DNA of 64,000 nucleotides from Mallotus nudiflorus (GCA_947683625.1 CANTUR010000279.1:2264501-2328500), one strand, 5' to 3'; positions 24,000 through 37,055 are shown, counted from the first letter of the stretch. Notes: generated by a model from the letters alone, not told the origin. Made by a program: numbers and translations.

Positions 24000-24880
24000 G
24001 TTATAAACAAAGAAACAAAAGAAAAAAAAACTCACAAGTAACACTCCCTCAAGTGTTTACACTCAAAAAATGTCACTCAATGCTCGTGTTTCACTCAATT
24101 AGGCTTTTACCCTCTTATGAGCTCACAACTTGCCTTTTACCTCTTAAATTCCTTTTTTATAGTTCTTATGGAACTTAAGTTGCTAATTATCAAATTAAGC
24201 TCAATACAAAACAAATAAAGCAAATTTAAACTCAAATTTGACTATAAGAGCCAAAGAAAATGCAACAAATGAAGTCAATATCCAAACAAGACAAAAGAAT
24301 AAGAAAATTGGGAATAAGTTTTTAAACTACCCCAAACGCAACTTAAGAAGAAGAGTAGAATATTTGGAATTGAAATAAGGCAAAGGTATTGAATTTATAA
24401 TCAAAACAACAAATTGGAATGGTTTTAAGCCAAATTGAATTCAACTTTTTAATTCACAATTCAAAAACTCAAATTTTTTTTCTTTTTTACTTTTTTTAAA
24501 TCACAATTTCCTTTTTTTCTTATTCTTTTCCTTTGTATTTTTTTTTATGACAAATGCTAAAATAGCCAAATTAAGAACAAACTCAAATTGATATGTATTT
24601 GTGATCAACAAAGACTTTTAAGATGCAAAACAACAATAATAAAAATGAATTTGATTTTTTTTCTTTTAAAACTAGTAATAGATTGGAATGTCAAGAAAAT
24701 AATGATATTGATTCAAGAGAACAAAGAAAATGAATCTACTATCATAAAGAAAATGAATTGATATCAAACAAGATATAAAAATGAATGATATATGAAATAA
24801 TGATTTTTTTTATTGAATGCAAACAATAAAGAAAAGTAAATATACGTACTTAATTAATGAGCCAAAGCTCTGATACTAAA
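24000..24880 (-). other. Element C leader and primer-binding site
   Basis: This AT-rich untranslated leader lies between the LTR and gag. On the minus strand the primer site TAGTATCAGAGC (24867-24878) is two bases from the LTR. It differs by one base from TGGTATCAGAGC, the usual initiator-Met tRNA primer site. Confidence 0.65.
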
Positions 24881-25861
24881 TGATATGAATATGGTTAACT
24901 TGTACCAAACCCATATTCAATCTTGATAACCTTGCCAAGGATTGTTCATAAATCAAGCAAAAAGAAACTTTAATTCCCAACAAGACCCTTAAATAACCTA
25001 TACTTAAGAACTTTAATTATAAAGAATTAAAGGTTTTTTAATATAAACCTAAGATTAACAAAATCAATTTTAAGTCTAAATTAAACTAAGTTTGAATGTA
25101 CTAAGCCTTCACTTGATAAATTCACTAAGTTCTTTTAAGAACAAAAGAAAAGGACTTTAACCTCATAAGAATTCAGATTTAATTGATAAAACTTCATTAA
25201 AATTCATACTACAATGCTATAGCCTTTTTATAGGCATGTAAACATCCTAATTCCTAAAGACTCTTATAAAGGAAAATCCTTAACTAAAGAGAATTCCTTG
25301 AAAAATATGATAACTAATAACAACTAAGTTTTGGAAAGTCAAATTGACAACTCATGACAACTAAGCTTTGAAAAGTCAATTTGACAACTCATGATAACTA
25401 AGAAAATTTGACCAAGTCTTTAAATATGTGTAGTAGCCACTCTCTATCACATTTAGGGTTTTATTTACGAAGAATATTCTTGAAAGGTTCTTGATTCTTG
25501 TAGATTCCCTTAGCATCTTCTAGAACCTTCTAAAATCTTCAAAATTGCACTTTATGTATTTTGAATGCAAATCACTTCATTTGAAGAGTTTGACATGAAT
25601 TCTTCATTTTGAGGGTCAAAATATAATAATAAGCTGCAAAAAGGATGATTTTTCCATTGTGTCAAACTTTTTCCAAATTCACTCAAGTGAGCTCCATTTC
25701 CACTTGTGCTTTGATTCTCTATCCTAAACTTGATCTTTTGCTTCAAGAACAATCCTAAACCATTCTTAAACTTCTTCATGCATGTTCTAATCATTGGACC
25801 ATTATACTTAAGTGGATCATCATCTTGGTTAACATATTTGGTGCTTGCTTGGTTCACATCA
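24881..25861 (-). mobile_element. Element C 5' LTR (minus strand)
   Basis: A 981-bp LTR is bounded by a short inverted repeat: TGATATGAA at 24881 and TTCACATCA ending at 25861. It sits directly beside the primer site. On the minus strand its beginning holds an open frame (25552-25857) containing NGPMIRTCMKKFKNGLGLFL. This resembles the C-terminal end of some Ty3/gypsy polyproteins (GPMTRAR-x-K-like), which extends into the 3' LTR. The second LTR is outside the preserved sequence. Confidence 0.7.
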
Positions 25862-26295
25862 GAAAGTGTAAAATGTTTATGCTTATTTTTGGAAAAAGGG
25901 GGAAAGGTTTGTTATTGGATATTAAATTTTTTTATTGTGTTTATTACAAAGGGGGAGCATAACGTTTTAGAAATAATTTTGAATATGTTTTCAATGGATA
26001 ATGTGAATTGTTGGTTGTTGAATATATTCTCTTTGGTTGAATATATTTTCTTTGGAGTTGCTTTAGTTGGTTGTCAAATTGTTGAATGTTGAATATTTTT
26101 TAGTTGAATTGTCGCTAGCTAAGACTATATTTGATATACATCATGAGAATGCTTTACTTGTGTTTCTCAATTATTGATAATTTATTGCTTAAATATGCAA
26201 AATAAACTTGCTTATTATGTTTTGCAATTTTAATTTTAAGCTTATTTGTAGCATAATTTTATATAATTATTTGTTACTATAAAAAAGGGGGAGAT
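25862..26295 (+). other. Element F: 3' untranslated end and polypurine tract of a copia element
   Basis: This AT-rich region contains AAAAGGGGGAAAGG at 25898 and GGGGGAGC near 25951. It ends with AAAAAAGGGGGAGAT at 26281-26295, the classic Ty1/copia polypurine tract, just before TGTTGAACC. No coding part of this element is preserved. Confidence 0.6.
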
Positions 26296-27537
26296 TGTTG
26301 AACCTTGAGGGGTAAAATAATCATTTTTTTATGGTCACAATTAATTAAGTAAAATTATATTTAATCCTTGTGCTTAAGTGCTTACATTCAAGTTATTTAA
26401 AATTACACAAGTCAAGGAATGAAAAGTTAGCATTTTGATTATTTCATGTTTATTGCCCTATAATGAGTGGTGATAAACTCATCCTAACCATGACAAACTA
26501 GAAAATGGAAGATTGAACTTCCTATCGAGATCTAAAGTTAATTTGGTCAAGTTGGATGGGAATCTTTATTATAAATTATCACAAGCAAGTTCCAACCATT
26601 AGAAAAAAATTTCAAGCAAAAGTACAAAGATTCAAATCAAAAATTTCAAAAATGGCAAAATGCTATCATAACCATCATCATCATCAATGTTATGATCATG
26701 ATGGCCATAATTATGATCATGACGGTCAATTCCAAAAATGGTAGAGACTTATCATAACCAGTGTCACCACCATAGTTATGATCACGAAAGCGCAAAAATT
26801 CAAATTTCTTTTTGGCGCCTCCAGAATTATGATCATTATGATTTTGTCATAATCATGATGATATGCAATCTTGCTTTTTCTTAGGTAGTTCAAATGGCTT
26901 TATTTGCATTAAATGCACCTCCAAAAGCTCTTTTTCTCTCAGAGGTTAAATACTACTTAGAAAAAAACTAGAACTAGAGGATGAAGTTAAGAAAACACAT
27001 TTAGAACAATCTTGAGCAATTAATCTTGAATTTATTCTTCAATCAACCCAAGTTCTTAATCTTTAATTATTGTAAATTCCTTCTATCTAAAAAGTGTTCT
27101 TGAGTGTGGGTTAGTGAGTGTTTAAAACCATTATTCAAAAACTCAATAGTGAGATTGAGTGAGTTGGGTTAGGGTTTTATTCACTTGTAAGCTAAGAGGA
27201 TTGTTCTTAGCAAGTGGGTTTGAGCGTGAGCCATTAAAAACACTTGAATTTGAGTGTGAGCCTTGGGAAAACACTTGGGTAGCTTGATTCAAGCTTGTAA
27301 GGATTTAATCTACACCTTGAAGTAGATTGAATAGTGGATTAAACTTTCAACAAGTGGTTGAGGAGAGGAGTAGGATTTAAGGGACGAACCTGTATAATTC
27401 CTTGTGTTTTTCTTGCTCTTATCCTTCATCTTTTATTGCTCAATTTCTGTTTTTAGTTTGTTGATTGTTAAAATTAGATAGTTATCTATCTACCTTAAAA
27501 AGTCAATTCACCCCCTCTTGGCACTTGTGGAATTACA
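26296..27537 (+). mobile_element. Element F: Ty1/copia-type LTR
   Basis: The LTR starts TGTTGAACC after the polypurine tract. It ends near CACCCCCTCTTGGCACTTG followed by AATTACA, a pattern common at the end of SIRE-like copia LTRs. A segment at 26655-26870 is rich in variants of TTATGATCATGA. The right boundary (27537) is approximate and I could not identify a target-site duplication. Confidence 0.55.
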
Positions 27538-28750
27538 CTTTTGATTTCAAAAGGTTTAATGAACAACACGGACTGTGACACGTCCATGTCATGGTCATTC
27601 TTGATTTTTGTATTTATTTTGAGAAATCCTTACTGAAATTACATACAAAAAGATTTTTAAAAAATAATTAAAACTAAAAAAACTCCTAATCAAACTAATA
27701 TTAAACAAAAAATATTAAAAATTCTAAGTAAAGCTTTAAATTATTAATTATTCCTAATTAAACCTAAATTCTTTATAGATAATTATTTTAACCTAAAATT
27801 CTCATAAAGCTCATTAAAATTAAACTTAACATGTATGGATAAATTAAATACATCAAACACTTAAAAAGAAGGTGATTATATCATGCCTGAAAATCTAAGA
27901 TACACCCACTACTATAAACACATTATGGACCCAAATCCCACATTATCCATTAGAGTGGGATGAAATTTTTTTAAAAAAAAAACAAAGTTCACAAGCACTG
28001 AACATAGTTGAAAGACACTTCATTAACCCTACATACCTGCCCGGTTGATGACCCAAATAAGCCGAACTTTCAGAACACATACACAACCTCTTTGGCTAGT
28101 GGATAATAAACATCATGATGAAAAAACTTATTTTATGCATTGCAAATTTTATTGGTTGATCCCTCAAAAGCACCACATTCACCCCTTCCCCATGTAGGAG
28201 AGACCCTCAAACAATAATTGAGTTTCATGGGCAAGTGCAGTGCTGCCGACAATCTTATTCTATAGAAATACATGTAATTAGTTATCATTTAATTAATCAC
28301 CTTCATAACTAACAAATAGTACCGTATAAATCACCATTTGTGTTTTTGAAAGTCGTTCCTTGTGTGTGTACTTGTAGAAATGCACATTCTCTAATCCAGC
28401 AGAAATGAGGTGTGTTTCTTACATCAGTGTATCTAAAGGAATTCCAAAACTCTTAACAAGAACAATTATCTACATTTCCCATTTCAATAATATCAAAATC
28501 ATATGTATGAAATCAATCTATATGATTATGTCTATATAATTAAGTAACATTAGTTACAACTTCATAGTACGTAAGAGTCATTTTCGATACTTCTATCCCC
28601 TCAAATAATGAAAGAAATACCATTGGTTATGGCTTTGTGAATGTGAACGTTGTCCATCCAGTCCGACCATTTAAACCCTAGTATTTGTCTTCTCTCTGTT
28701 TATATCTCACTGTTATCTTTGTAGGAAAAAAGTATAAATAAATAAACAAT
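27538..28750. other. Intergenic AT-rich sequence
   Basis: I see no coding frame, RNA gene or recognisable element here. Locally less AT-rich segments (28000-28230) may be old, unidentified repeats. Confidence 0.4.
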
Positions 28751-29100
28751 ATGTAATTTTAACATTTTAACATTAAAAATTTGTGATTTCTTTTACTATA
28801 TTTTAATATCTCATTATTTTACATTAATATTACTTAAGTGATAAATTTTATCACATTTCATGATTTTTTCAATAATAAAAATTAAATATAAATTTAAATA
28901 TACTTTATATAGCTTTAAACTAAAGCTATGTAATTTAAACATTTTAAGATTAAAAATTTGTGATTTCTTTTACTATATTTTAATATCTCATTATTTTACA
29001 TTAATATTACTTAAGTGATAAATTTTATCACATTTCATGATTTTCAATAATACAAATTAAATATTAGTTTAAATATACTTTTTATAGCTTTAAACCAGAG
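28751..29100. repeat. Tandem duplication of ~177 bp
   Basis: 28751-28927 is repeated as 28928-29100. Both copies start ATGTAATTT and share TTAATATCTCATTATTTTAC and GTGATAAATTTTATCACATT with few differences. GTGATAAATTTTATCAC is itself a perfect inverted repeat around its centre. Confidence 0.85.
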
Positions 29101-29119
29101 CAGGGTTATTGTCTAAAAT

Positions 29120-29122
<3 letters not shown>

Positions 29123-29173
<51 letters not shown>
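29123..29173. repeat. (AT)n microsatellite
   Basis: About 51 bases of alternating A and T follow directly on the tandem duplication. Confidence 0.95.
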
Positions 29174-29177
<4 letters not shown>

Positions 29178-29969
29178 GTCATTTCACATTATAAAATGAC
29201 TATAACCATGTCTTTTTCTTCTTAGTTAAATAATATAAAAATCTAAATTATAAAATATTATAAAAGAAATCACCAATGTTGTAAAATCCAGCTTTCATAA
29301 TAAAAATATTAAATTACAGAATACTTAAATATTTGAAAAATAAAATTATAAATTCCCAATAATAAAATTCTCTTCCTTTTATTTCAAATTTTAAATCTTT
29401 TTTCAAGTTGAGATTGTCAGACTGTTTTTGAGTCAAATAACCATTTGAAAATATCTCACTCTTCTATGTAGGGCGTCTTAAGAGTTTATGGCAATGTCGT
29501 GTTCCCCATCCACTAGTAAGATGATGTTACCTCTTTGGGATTGGGTGTGGCAGACGAATAGCAAGTTGCCATTTTGTAACCAAAACAAATAAAAATGGCT
29601 TAAAATGCAATTCGCCCCCTGAATGTTTCTTCAAGGTGCAAGTTTTCTCAATTTTTTTTTTTTTTTACCTAATAACCCCAAACCCTTTCCATGTTGAAAA
29701 ATTAGCCCTAAATCTAAGAGGGTGAAGTCCAAACATTTGCTAGAGTAAGTGAGGTATATTAAAATACTAACGAAATATTATTTATTTTTTTTATCTATTT
29801 TTCGTCTTTTGCTTCCTCTCTTATATTTTCTATATTATGTCTTCTCACTCCTTTGTCCTATTTTTTTCCTTTCTTCCATCGTCCTATTTTTCTAATCACC
29901 ATAGACACAAAAAATTAATGGATTTCATTATTTGAGTTTCCATCGTCATGGGATTATTATTTTTCTAAT
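29174..29969. other. Intergenic sequence
   Basis: Non-coding, with a poly-T run at 29650-29666. No gene or element was identified. Confidence 0.4.
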
Positions 29970-30700
29970 CACTACAAGAAATTTTACAAAAGTTGATGCT
30001 AAAAAATATCATATAAACTTCAAATATCGCCACAAAAAATCTTCGATGATGAAATGTTATCATCACAAAGACCGTCATTGTGCATGGCAAAAGGTATATT
30101 TGACAAATGTAGTTATCGTCACCAAATATTCAACCTACTGTGACGATAAGTGTCATTGTCACTATAATTTAATACTTTTTGTGACGTTGAACTTGTGACA
30201 ATTGGTATAAAAATTTTGTCATCTTATACTAAATCTCATCATTAAAAATTAATATATTCAATGACGAGATGACTTTTTGTCATCAAAACTATCTATTTTA
30301 GTGACGAAACATGGCAATCAACCAAATTTATCAAAATTTTTTTACATAATCTTTGTCATGTTTAAGTCAATCTTTTGTCACCTAAATTTATGCATCGTCA
30401 CTAATAAAATAATTTAAATTACGATAAATGTTCATCACAAAATAGCTATTTTAATATGACGTTAATGTGATCGTCATTACATGGATAATTATATGACAAA
30501 ATTAAATTTTCATAAAATAATTACTTTTAGTTACAAATTGTTCATTGTTGTTGATTAAATATATATAATGACAATTTCGTTTTGTCATTATAGAGTAATT
30601 ATTAGTGACAAAACAACCATCTAAACCTTAAAAAATTGTCTCCTAAACCTTAAAAAATCTTCCCTAACACATTTAGGGACAACTTTAGTTGTCCAGACGA
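29970..30700 (+). mobile_element. One end of a CACTA-type DNA transposon with subterminal repeats
   Basis: CACTACAAGAAATTTTAC at 29970 matches the CACTACAAGAAA terminus typical of plant CACTA (En/Spm) transposons. The next 700 bases contain many short copies of GTGACGA or its complement TCGTCAC (for example around 30110-30150, 30175-30190 and 30300). This is the subterminal repeat pattern bound by the transposase in this class. A perfect 8-bp hairpin GGACAACT-TT-AGTTGTCC lies at about 30677-30694. I did not find the opposite end or any transposase code, so this is a fragment or a non-autonomous copy. Confidence 0.55.
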
Positions 30701-31373
30701 CTATAAGATTTACATACAATAATATGGTACAACAACAACAATAATATAAAATTTTATAAAAATATTTATAAAAACATGAGATTGTAATATTGACTAATTT
30801 ACACTTCATAATATTTACAATAAAAATATGTACACTTGAATATATTAGATATACTAGACATTAAAGATCATTTACAATATTCAAGTATTTAAGTATACAA
30901 AATAATATTTATAAGTCAACAACAAAATTCCTAACACCTAATTCAAAAGAACATAATTATTGGCAAATTGGATTTCCATCTCAATAGATGCTAGAAGCTC
31001 AAGCTTCAAATTTCCCAACCCTTAATTTATTTTCATATTTAAAAAGAGAACCCAGACCAAGAACTTCCTCAACTCCATTCTTTCTGAGCCTCATGTAGAA
31101 ACCATAAGGTGTTAACATTATTTTAAAGTAAATGATGATTATGCTAATGAAAAGTAGTAGTTGGTGGTGGTTGAGTGTGATGTAACAGTAGTAATAGCAA
31201 TTGCTATTAAAAAGAGAGAGAGATGAGAATTCAACAGCTAATCAAGCTTAAAGACTATTAAGGGTTCGAGGAGGAACCCATCTCTTATTAACAACACAAG
31301 TGCAATTACTTTTTCACAATGTGCAAGCTTAAAACTCCAACAATAAACCAAAATATTTTGGCTGATAAGAATC
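30701..31373. other. Intergenic sequence left of the nested cluster
   Basis: AT-rich, with no coding frame of note; a short GA run at 31212-31224. It may include the far part of the CACTA fragment. Confidence 0.35.
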
Positions 31374-31414
31374 TAACATGGGGTGTTTATGGGTGCATGG
31401 AAGTCATACATGGC
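31374..31414 (+). mobile_element. Element D 5' LTR, left piece
   Basis: The sequence from CTAACATGGGGTGTTTATGG to 31414 matches the start of a repeat at about 58219-58260. The rest of this LTR resumes at 53719, after the copia insertion G. Confidence 0.65.
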
Positions 31415-32502
31415 TAAAAGTGCCTTAGAGGGGAGGGGGATGAATAAGGCTAATGAAGTATTTTAGAAAAATTAAAGTAAATTTAAGGAATGAATAAGAA
31501 TTGAAAGAGAATGAAGTAGAAAGAATAATGAACATAGAAATTTAAGGAGTTCATATTCTCAATAATCCTACATCTCCACCTAACTTATCCCCAAGTTAGG
31601 ATTTTTTAATAGTCATAATCTTATTCATAAGATTGAGATTACAAGAGTTTGAGGCTTACTCTTCAACCTTACACAAACAAGAGTTTTAAGGATAACTCGT
31701 CAACTAATTCCCAAGTGTTTTACTGGCTAAACACTTAAATCAATTCTACCATAAATATACCTCACTTCCCTTATAAACTATCCTAAGAATTAGATGAAGA
31801 TGAAGTCCTATTTCTCTGACACAACCAAGTCTCATAAGAGTTAATCAATACAAAGAATATTGATACAAAGAAAAAAATGAAGCGTAGTGAATAATTAGAG
31901 AGTTTTTATTAATCAAAGAGTAATGTAATATGTATTCTTGTTATCACAACTCTAGACTACATATATTTAGATTAAGCTTCAAAATGGTTGTTGGAGCTAA
32001 TGATTATGTCTCTAACATCTCTTTCCTTTAATAATTTCAAAAATATCTCCATTGAATTTTTATAAAGTTTGATGTCACCATGGAAGCAAGGCTTCAGTCA
32101 CAGCCCTCTACTTTCTGTCACCATGTTAGCCTTGCTTCAGTCACAGCCCTTCAATGTCTCTTTCCTTCAATAATTTCTAAAATATGTCCATTGGATTTTT
32201 ATGAAGTTTGATGTCACCATGGAAGCAAGGCTTCAATCGCAACCCTCTATTTTCTATCACCATGGCAGCCTTGCTTTAGTCACAGCCCTCTACTTGAACT
32301 GAATTACAAGCTTTCTATCAACATGGCAACCTTGCTTCATTCGTAACCCTCTATTGAGCTAAATTATGACTTGGCTTTCATTTAGAGTAATATTGTACTT
32401 ATGCTTATAATCACAACTAAAAAAATAACATTAGTGATCCAAAGATGTTTGTTAAAGTCAAAATAGGAATGGATTAACACTTGATCATATAAATATTCAA
32501 CA
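31415..32502 (-). mobile_element. Element G (Ty1/copia, minus strand) 3' LTR
   Basis: This 1088-bp LTR is similar throughout to 52653-53718. On the minus strand it starts TGTTGAATATT after the polypurine tract and ends GGCACTTTTA (GGCACTTTCA in the other copy). Flanking 5-mers are ATGGC on the left (31410-31414) and ATGGT on the right of the element (53719-53723), a target-site duplication with one mismatch. A segment of about 139 bp is duplicated inside (32014-32152 and 32153-32292). Confidence 0.85.
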
Positions 32503-33788
32503 ATCTCCCCCTTTTTTACTTTGACAAAAAATTTTAAATAATAGAGAATAAATCATAAGTGCAAGTGTTTGTAACTTTGCTCAATGGCTCCTCCTCAACA
32601 AATACTAAGGGTTTTAAGAATTTTAAATATACTTCCCCTCAATATATGTTTGGATGGTTAAAAAGAATGATCATTTAAAGGCATAGGCATATGAATTTAA
32701 TTCAATAAAGTATAAATTTAACCATCAAAAAATATAAAACTTAAAATAACTAGAGAATATGAAATTTTTAATCAACATAGGAAATATAGTATATGCATGA
32801 TATTAATACAAAAAGTATAACTTATTTTATAATGTATCAGAGCATAATAAAAAAAAATGAATTATCATAGCATATATATAAGGATTGAAAAAAAATCATA
32901 AAAATATCAATTGAACAAATAAAAAAAAACTTTCTTTTAAAAAATACCAATTAGAATACTTAATATATTTCTTTATTTCTCTCCTTTTTGTTCATGATAA
33001 GAAATATAAATTTAAAACTTGTTCCCTTAGTAAAAAAAATAACATTTAACATAAGGTAAAGAGAAACATGGCCTAACATGACAAATTTGTTAAAAAGATA
33101 AAAACATAATAACATGATCATTAACAATAATGCTAGGCAAAATGAAGGGAAATAATTTCAAATATATATAAAAACTAGTAGAACTTACAATGCATGTAGT
33201 ACTACTTAATACATCATAAACATAGTACATATAGCACTTATGTTGAAGCTTAACAAATTTAACTATCACATGATCATGTAGAGCTTAGCTAATCAAAACA
33301 TGATCTCTCCTAAAGGAAATAAAAGACCAAGAATTAAACAATGAAAATAAAGATAGACCAAATCTTAAAGAAAAAATTATGTCTATCTAGCCAAAACATA
33401 TCCATCTAGCCAAGTATCACATATATACACATATAAACAAATTAAGCAAAACAAACTTTTTATCACATATAAAAATATGACAAAACTAGCCACACTTACA
33501 ATGTTACTATGCATGCATAAATAAAATTATGTAAAATAAATTCAAACAACTATGCATAAAAATTTAAATTCAAACTCAAATATTCAAATATTCAAACTCA
33601 AATATTTGTTCCCCATTGTCAAAATGCAAAAGGAAATTTAAAAATAAAAATAAAAATTGCATTAATAAAAGAATAGAGTTACAATGATATTAAAATAAAA
33701 ATTGTAAACTAAAAGGAAACATAGCATAACAAAACATAAAACTAACAACTCTTGACTTATATTTAAAAAATATACTGAAAATAAACCA
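32503..33788 (-). other. Element G polypurine tract and 3' untranslated region
   Basis: On the minus strand AAAAAAGGGGGAGAT (32503-32517) directly precedes the LTR, the usual copia polypurine tract. The remaining sequence is very AT-rich with no coding frame. It is the part of the copia element left of chromovirus E; the matching right part resumes at 45279. Confidence 0.7.
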
Positions 33789-33793
33789 ATTAG
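33789..33793 (+). other. Element E left target-site duplication
   Basis: ATTAG here and AATAG at 45274-45278 flank chromovirus E, with one mismatch. Confidence 0.6.
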
Positions 33794-34044
33794 TGTTATA
33801 ACCCTATTTTTTTTATTTAATTTATTTTAAAATGAGATATGCAGTATTAATAAAATCAAAAGTTATATTTGAGTATTTTATTATTTTGTGGTTAATATTT
33901 ATTATTTTACGTTTGATTATAATTTTCTATTTAAATATTTATTTCGAGACTTATTATTTCGGATAATTAATTTATGTTATTTATATTTACTACTTTGAAT
34001 AATATTATTTTAATAATATTTAATTTAGTGTATTATTATTTTAA

Positions 34045-34133
<89 letters not shown>

Positions 34134-37039
34134 GTGATTATATTATTTATTATTGTGTTATATATATATATATATATATAATATGTGCATGTGGTGGAGG
34201 TTAATACATGTAAGCACATTATATATTATAATATTATATATATATATATGCACATGCATAAATCCATACATACAATAAATATATGCATAAACACACATTC
34301 ACATGCACCAACACCCAAACATATACATTTATGCATAATACATAACAAACAAACACAAAAACATTTTTATCTCTTTCCTCTTCCCGTCGCACAAGCCAAA
34401 CCACCATCCTCACTGTGCCTCTCAGCCTTCTGTCAGACCACCACCATCCTCCATCGTCTTCTCCCTCCCCTTGCCCTCTTCCCTTCTCTTCCCTAATGCC
34501 GATGGAGTCCATTTTTGAAAGGAAACCGAAAACCTCCATTTCTGGCCAACCTCGCTTTTTCGGCCACCATTTCTCGAGCTTCCGGTGTCTATCAACTCCC
34601 CTAGCTCCAGAGAGCATGAATATAAGCTTAGTTTAAGCTTAAAACTTCATTTCCTTGAATTTTGTTGAATTTTTGTTTTTGGAGCTTTAGGGTTTCAAAT
34701 TTTTTTTAAGCTTCATCTTAATGAATCTTGAAAATTTCCTTCACAAAAGTTGTTCCTAGAAGTTTAATATACCTCTATGAATTTTTGTGTGATTTTTGGA
34801 ATTTATTTTATTTTTTGTGAATTTTTGAATATTTTATTATTATTTTATGAATTTTCGTAAATTAATTATTAAAATTATAAATTTTGGTATTTTTGGTGTT
34901 ATTATGAGTTGATATTAACTTTAGAGTAAAGAAAATAATTTTTGAGAATATTATATAATTTTTAGGAATTTTTATAGTTTATGTCAAAATTGAATAGTTA
35001 GGTTAGACTTGGATTTTTCTTGGAATATTAGTTTAATTATGTGTTTTAGTTAATATTAATAATATATATGTTGAGAAAATAATTTTTAGGCATTTGTAAA
35101 AAATTTTAGAGAATTTTTTTGAGTAATAATAGTATTTTATGTATATTTTGTATTATATGGATAAATATGTAATTTTATGCTAATTATAGTTAAATATATA
35201 TTCTAGTTGGTTTTATTAATATTTAAGAGGTTTAGAGGATTTTTTATAAATTAATTGGTATTTTTAACTAAGTAATGTTAATTTTGAATATTGTTTCCAA
35301 ATATTATATATATGTATAACAAAAATGTATATATGGCTATATTTAGCATATTTGGTATAATGGTTTTAGTTAAGGTATTTTTTTGATAGTTATATTAATT
35401 ATAGATTATATATGCATAGTTTAAGAATAATGAATATTATTGGAAATTATGGGTTTTTATATATTTTTGTCTAATTAAATTTAATTAAGTGTCATGTTAT
35501 ATTTTAAATATGATTTTATTGTTTATTTATGAAAGTAAAATTTTCATGAATTTATTAGTTAGAATTAAGTTGTGATGTTTTGTTAAGTTGTGAACTCGGT
35601 CGGGCTAATACTGTGTTGGAGAGCCGACCCGAGTGTAGACTGTGTGCGAATTTTTAGAAGTGTGTTTTCCTTGCAGGAATGACTCTACCTATGGTAGAGA
35701 GATGTCCGTTTTACAGAGGAGACTCTGCCAAAATTTTGATAGATTTTCTCGTAAAACGTGATATCTTCAGTAAATTTCTACCGTTAATTAGGCTTTTTCC
35801 TATCTATAGAATCTTATCCGGTCTTCCTCGAGTCAGTCTAGAATTTCACTATTTCTGTTGATTTTTTATTTCAATTCCATAGACATGTTTTTAAAAGAGG
35901 TATGTTATGTATTTTCTAAAGAATATCGGAGCGGAAGCTGTTGGATCGAGGCAGACTCGCGGTCGTCAACCTTCTCGTTCATCTTGTAAGTTGATAAAAT
36001 GATCTATGCATGTGTTTTATTTAAAGATGCGTGTGCTCATATTTTTATTTTTTTATTATATGATTTATTTAATGTAATGTTGTTATTTGAGGTTTAAGTG
36101 CATTTTATTTATTTAAAATCAATTTTTGAGAAATTTTTGGTAGAACGGGCTACTTGGTGGGTTTCATCAGGACCGTGTGCACATGGTAAAGATTGAGATA
36201 TGGATCCGATATATATATAACTTATGGATGTAAACTGGGATGGGTGCCTCGGTGGAAGCCTTTGCTCTCGTGGACCACCAGTGATTGGAAAGTTAATAAT
36301 GGACTAGGATGGATGCCTTGGTTGATGCCTTAGCTCTCGGGGACCGCTAGTGCCATGTATTTGGATTAAGTGGATGACTACAGCTTGGTGCCTCGGTTGA
36401 TACCTTTGCTCTCGGGGACCAACAGTCTAGTTGGAATAAGTGGGCCCAGTTGGCCAGTTAGAAACCTGGGTTTAGGGTTCTCTGAGATTTTCAAAAGCTA
36501 TATCTATACATTATAAATTATTTTCACTATAACTATATGGTTTTTAAAAAAGCTTTCAAACCATACATCTCTTTTTATTAACTTACTCAGTGAGGTCTGA
36601 TTCCCCTCAATTTATTTTTTTCAGGATCTTAGGAGATCGACCTCAGACCGCCTCTATGCCGGATTTCTTCATCACTGGCTATACTATGTAGGTCACTATG
36701 AGTTGTACTGTAGTAGTAACTCTAGAAAACTGCAGTAGTAACTATACTAAGAATTTGTATGATTTAAGTATACTTGTGTATTTTATTTCAATGAACCACG
36801 CTTATGTATAATGATTTATGATTGATTTATGATATGTGACGATGGAGAATATTTTATTATGCACTCGATTATGTTTATTTTTAGAAAAATCAGTTTGATA
36901 ATATGTTCTATTATGAAATAAAGTTTTTAATTGGAAGGTTTTATTTTTCTTTTCTTTAAGGCTTACTATGGGTTTCAGGGGCCTTACGCCTACCCATTCC
37001 CTAGTTCCGGTCACGTGCCCTCAGGTTCAGGTCATGACA
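33794..37039 (+). mobile_element. Element E (Ty3/gypsy chromovirus) 5' LTR
   Basis: This 3246-bp LTR starts TGTTATAACCC and ends GTCATGACA, colinear with 42075-45273. It contains a (TTA)28 microsatellite (34047-34131), expanded relative to five units in the 3' copy. It also has a (TA)n run near 34161-34180 and repeats of TGCCTCGGTKGAWGCCTTWG at 36240-36420. Open frames inside are low-complexity artefacts. Confidence 0.9.
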
Positions 37040-37043
37040 AAGT

Positions 37044-37055
37044 TGGTATCAGAGC
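37044..37055 (+). other. Element E primer-binding site
   Basis: TGGTATCAGAGC, four bases after the LTR end, is the standard initiator-Met tRNA primer site. Confidence 0.9.

Noticed and set aside
26655..26760. His-rich open frame (HNHHHHQCYDHD)
   Set aside because: It comes from the low-complexity ATGATCATGA-like repeats in the element F LTR.
33974..34219. Open frames with long Ile or Asn runs on both strands
   Set aside because: They are translations of the TTA microsatellite in the element E LTR.
34234..34636. 103- to 127-codon open frames in the element E LTR, repeated at 42370-42832
   Set aside because: They occur in an untranslated part of the LTR, overlap each other on both strands, and show no domain.
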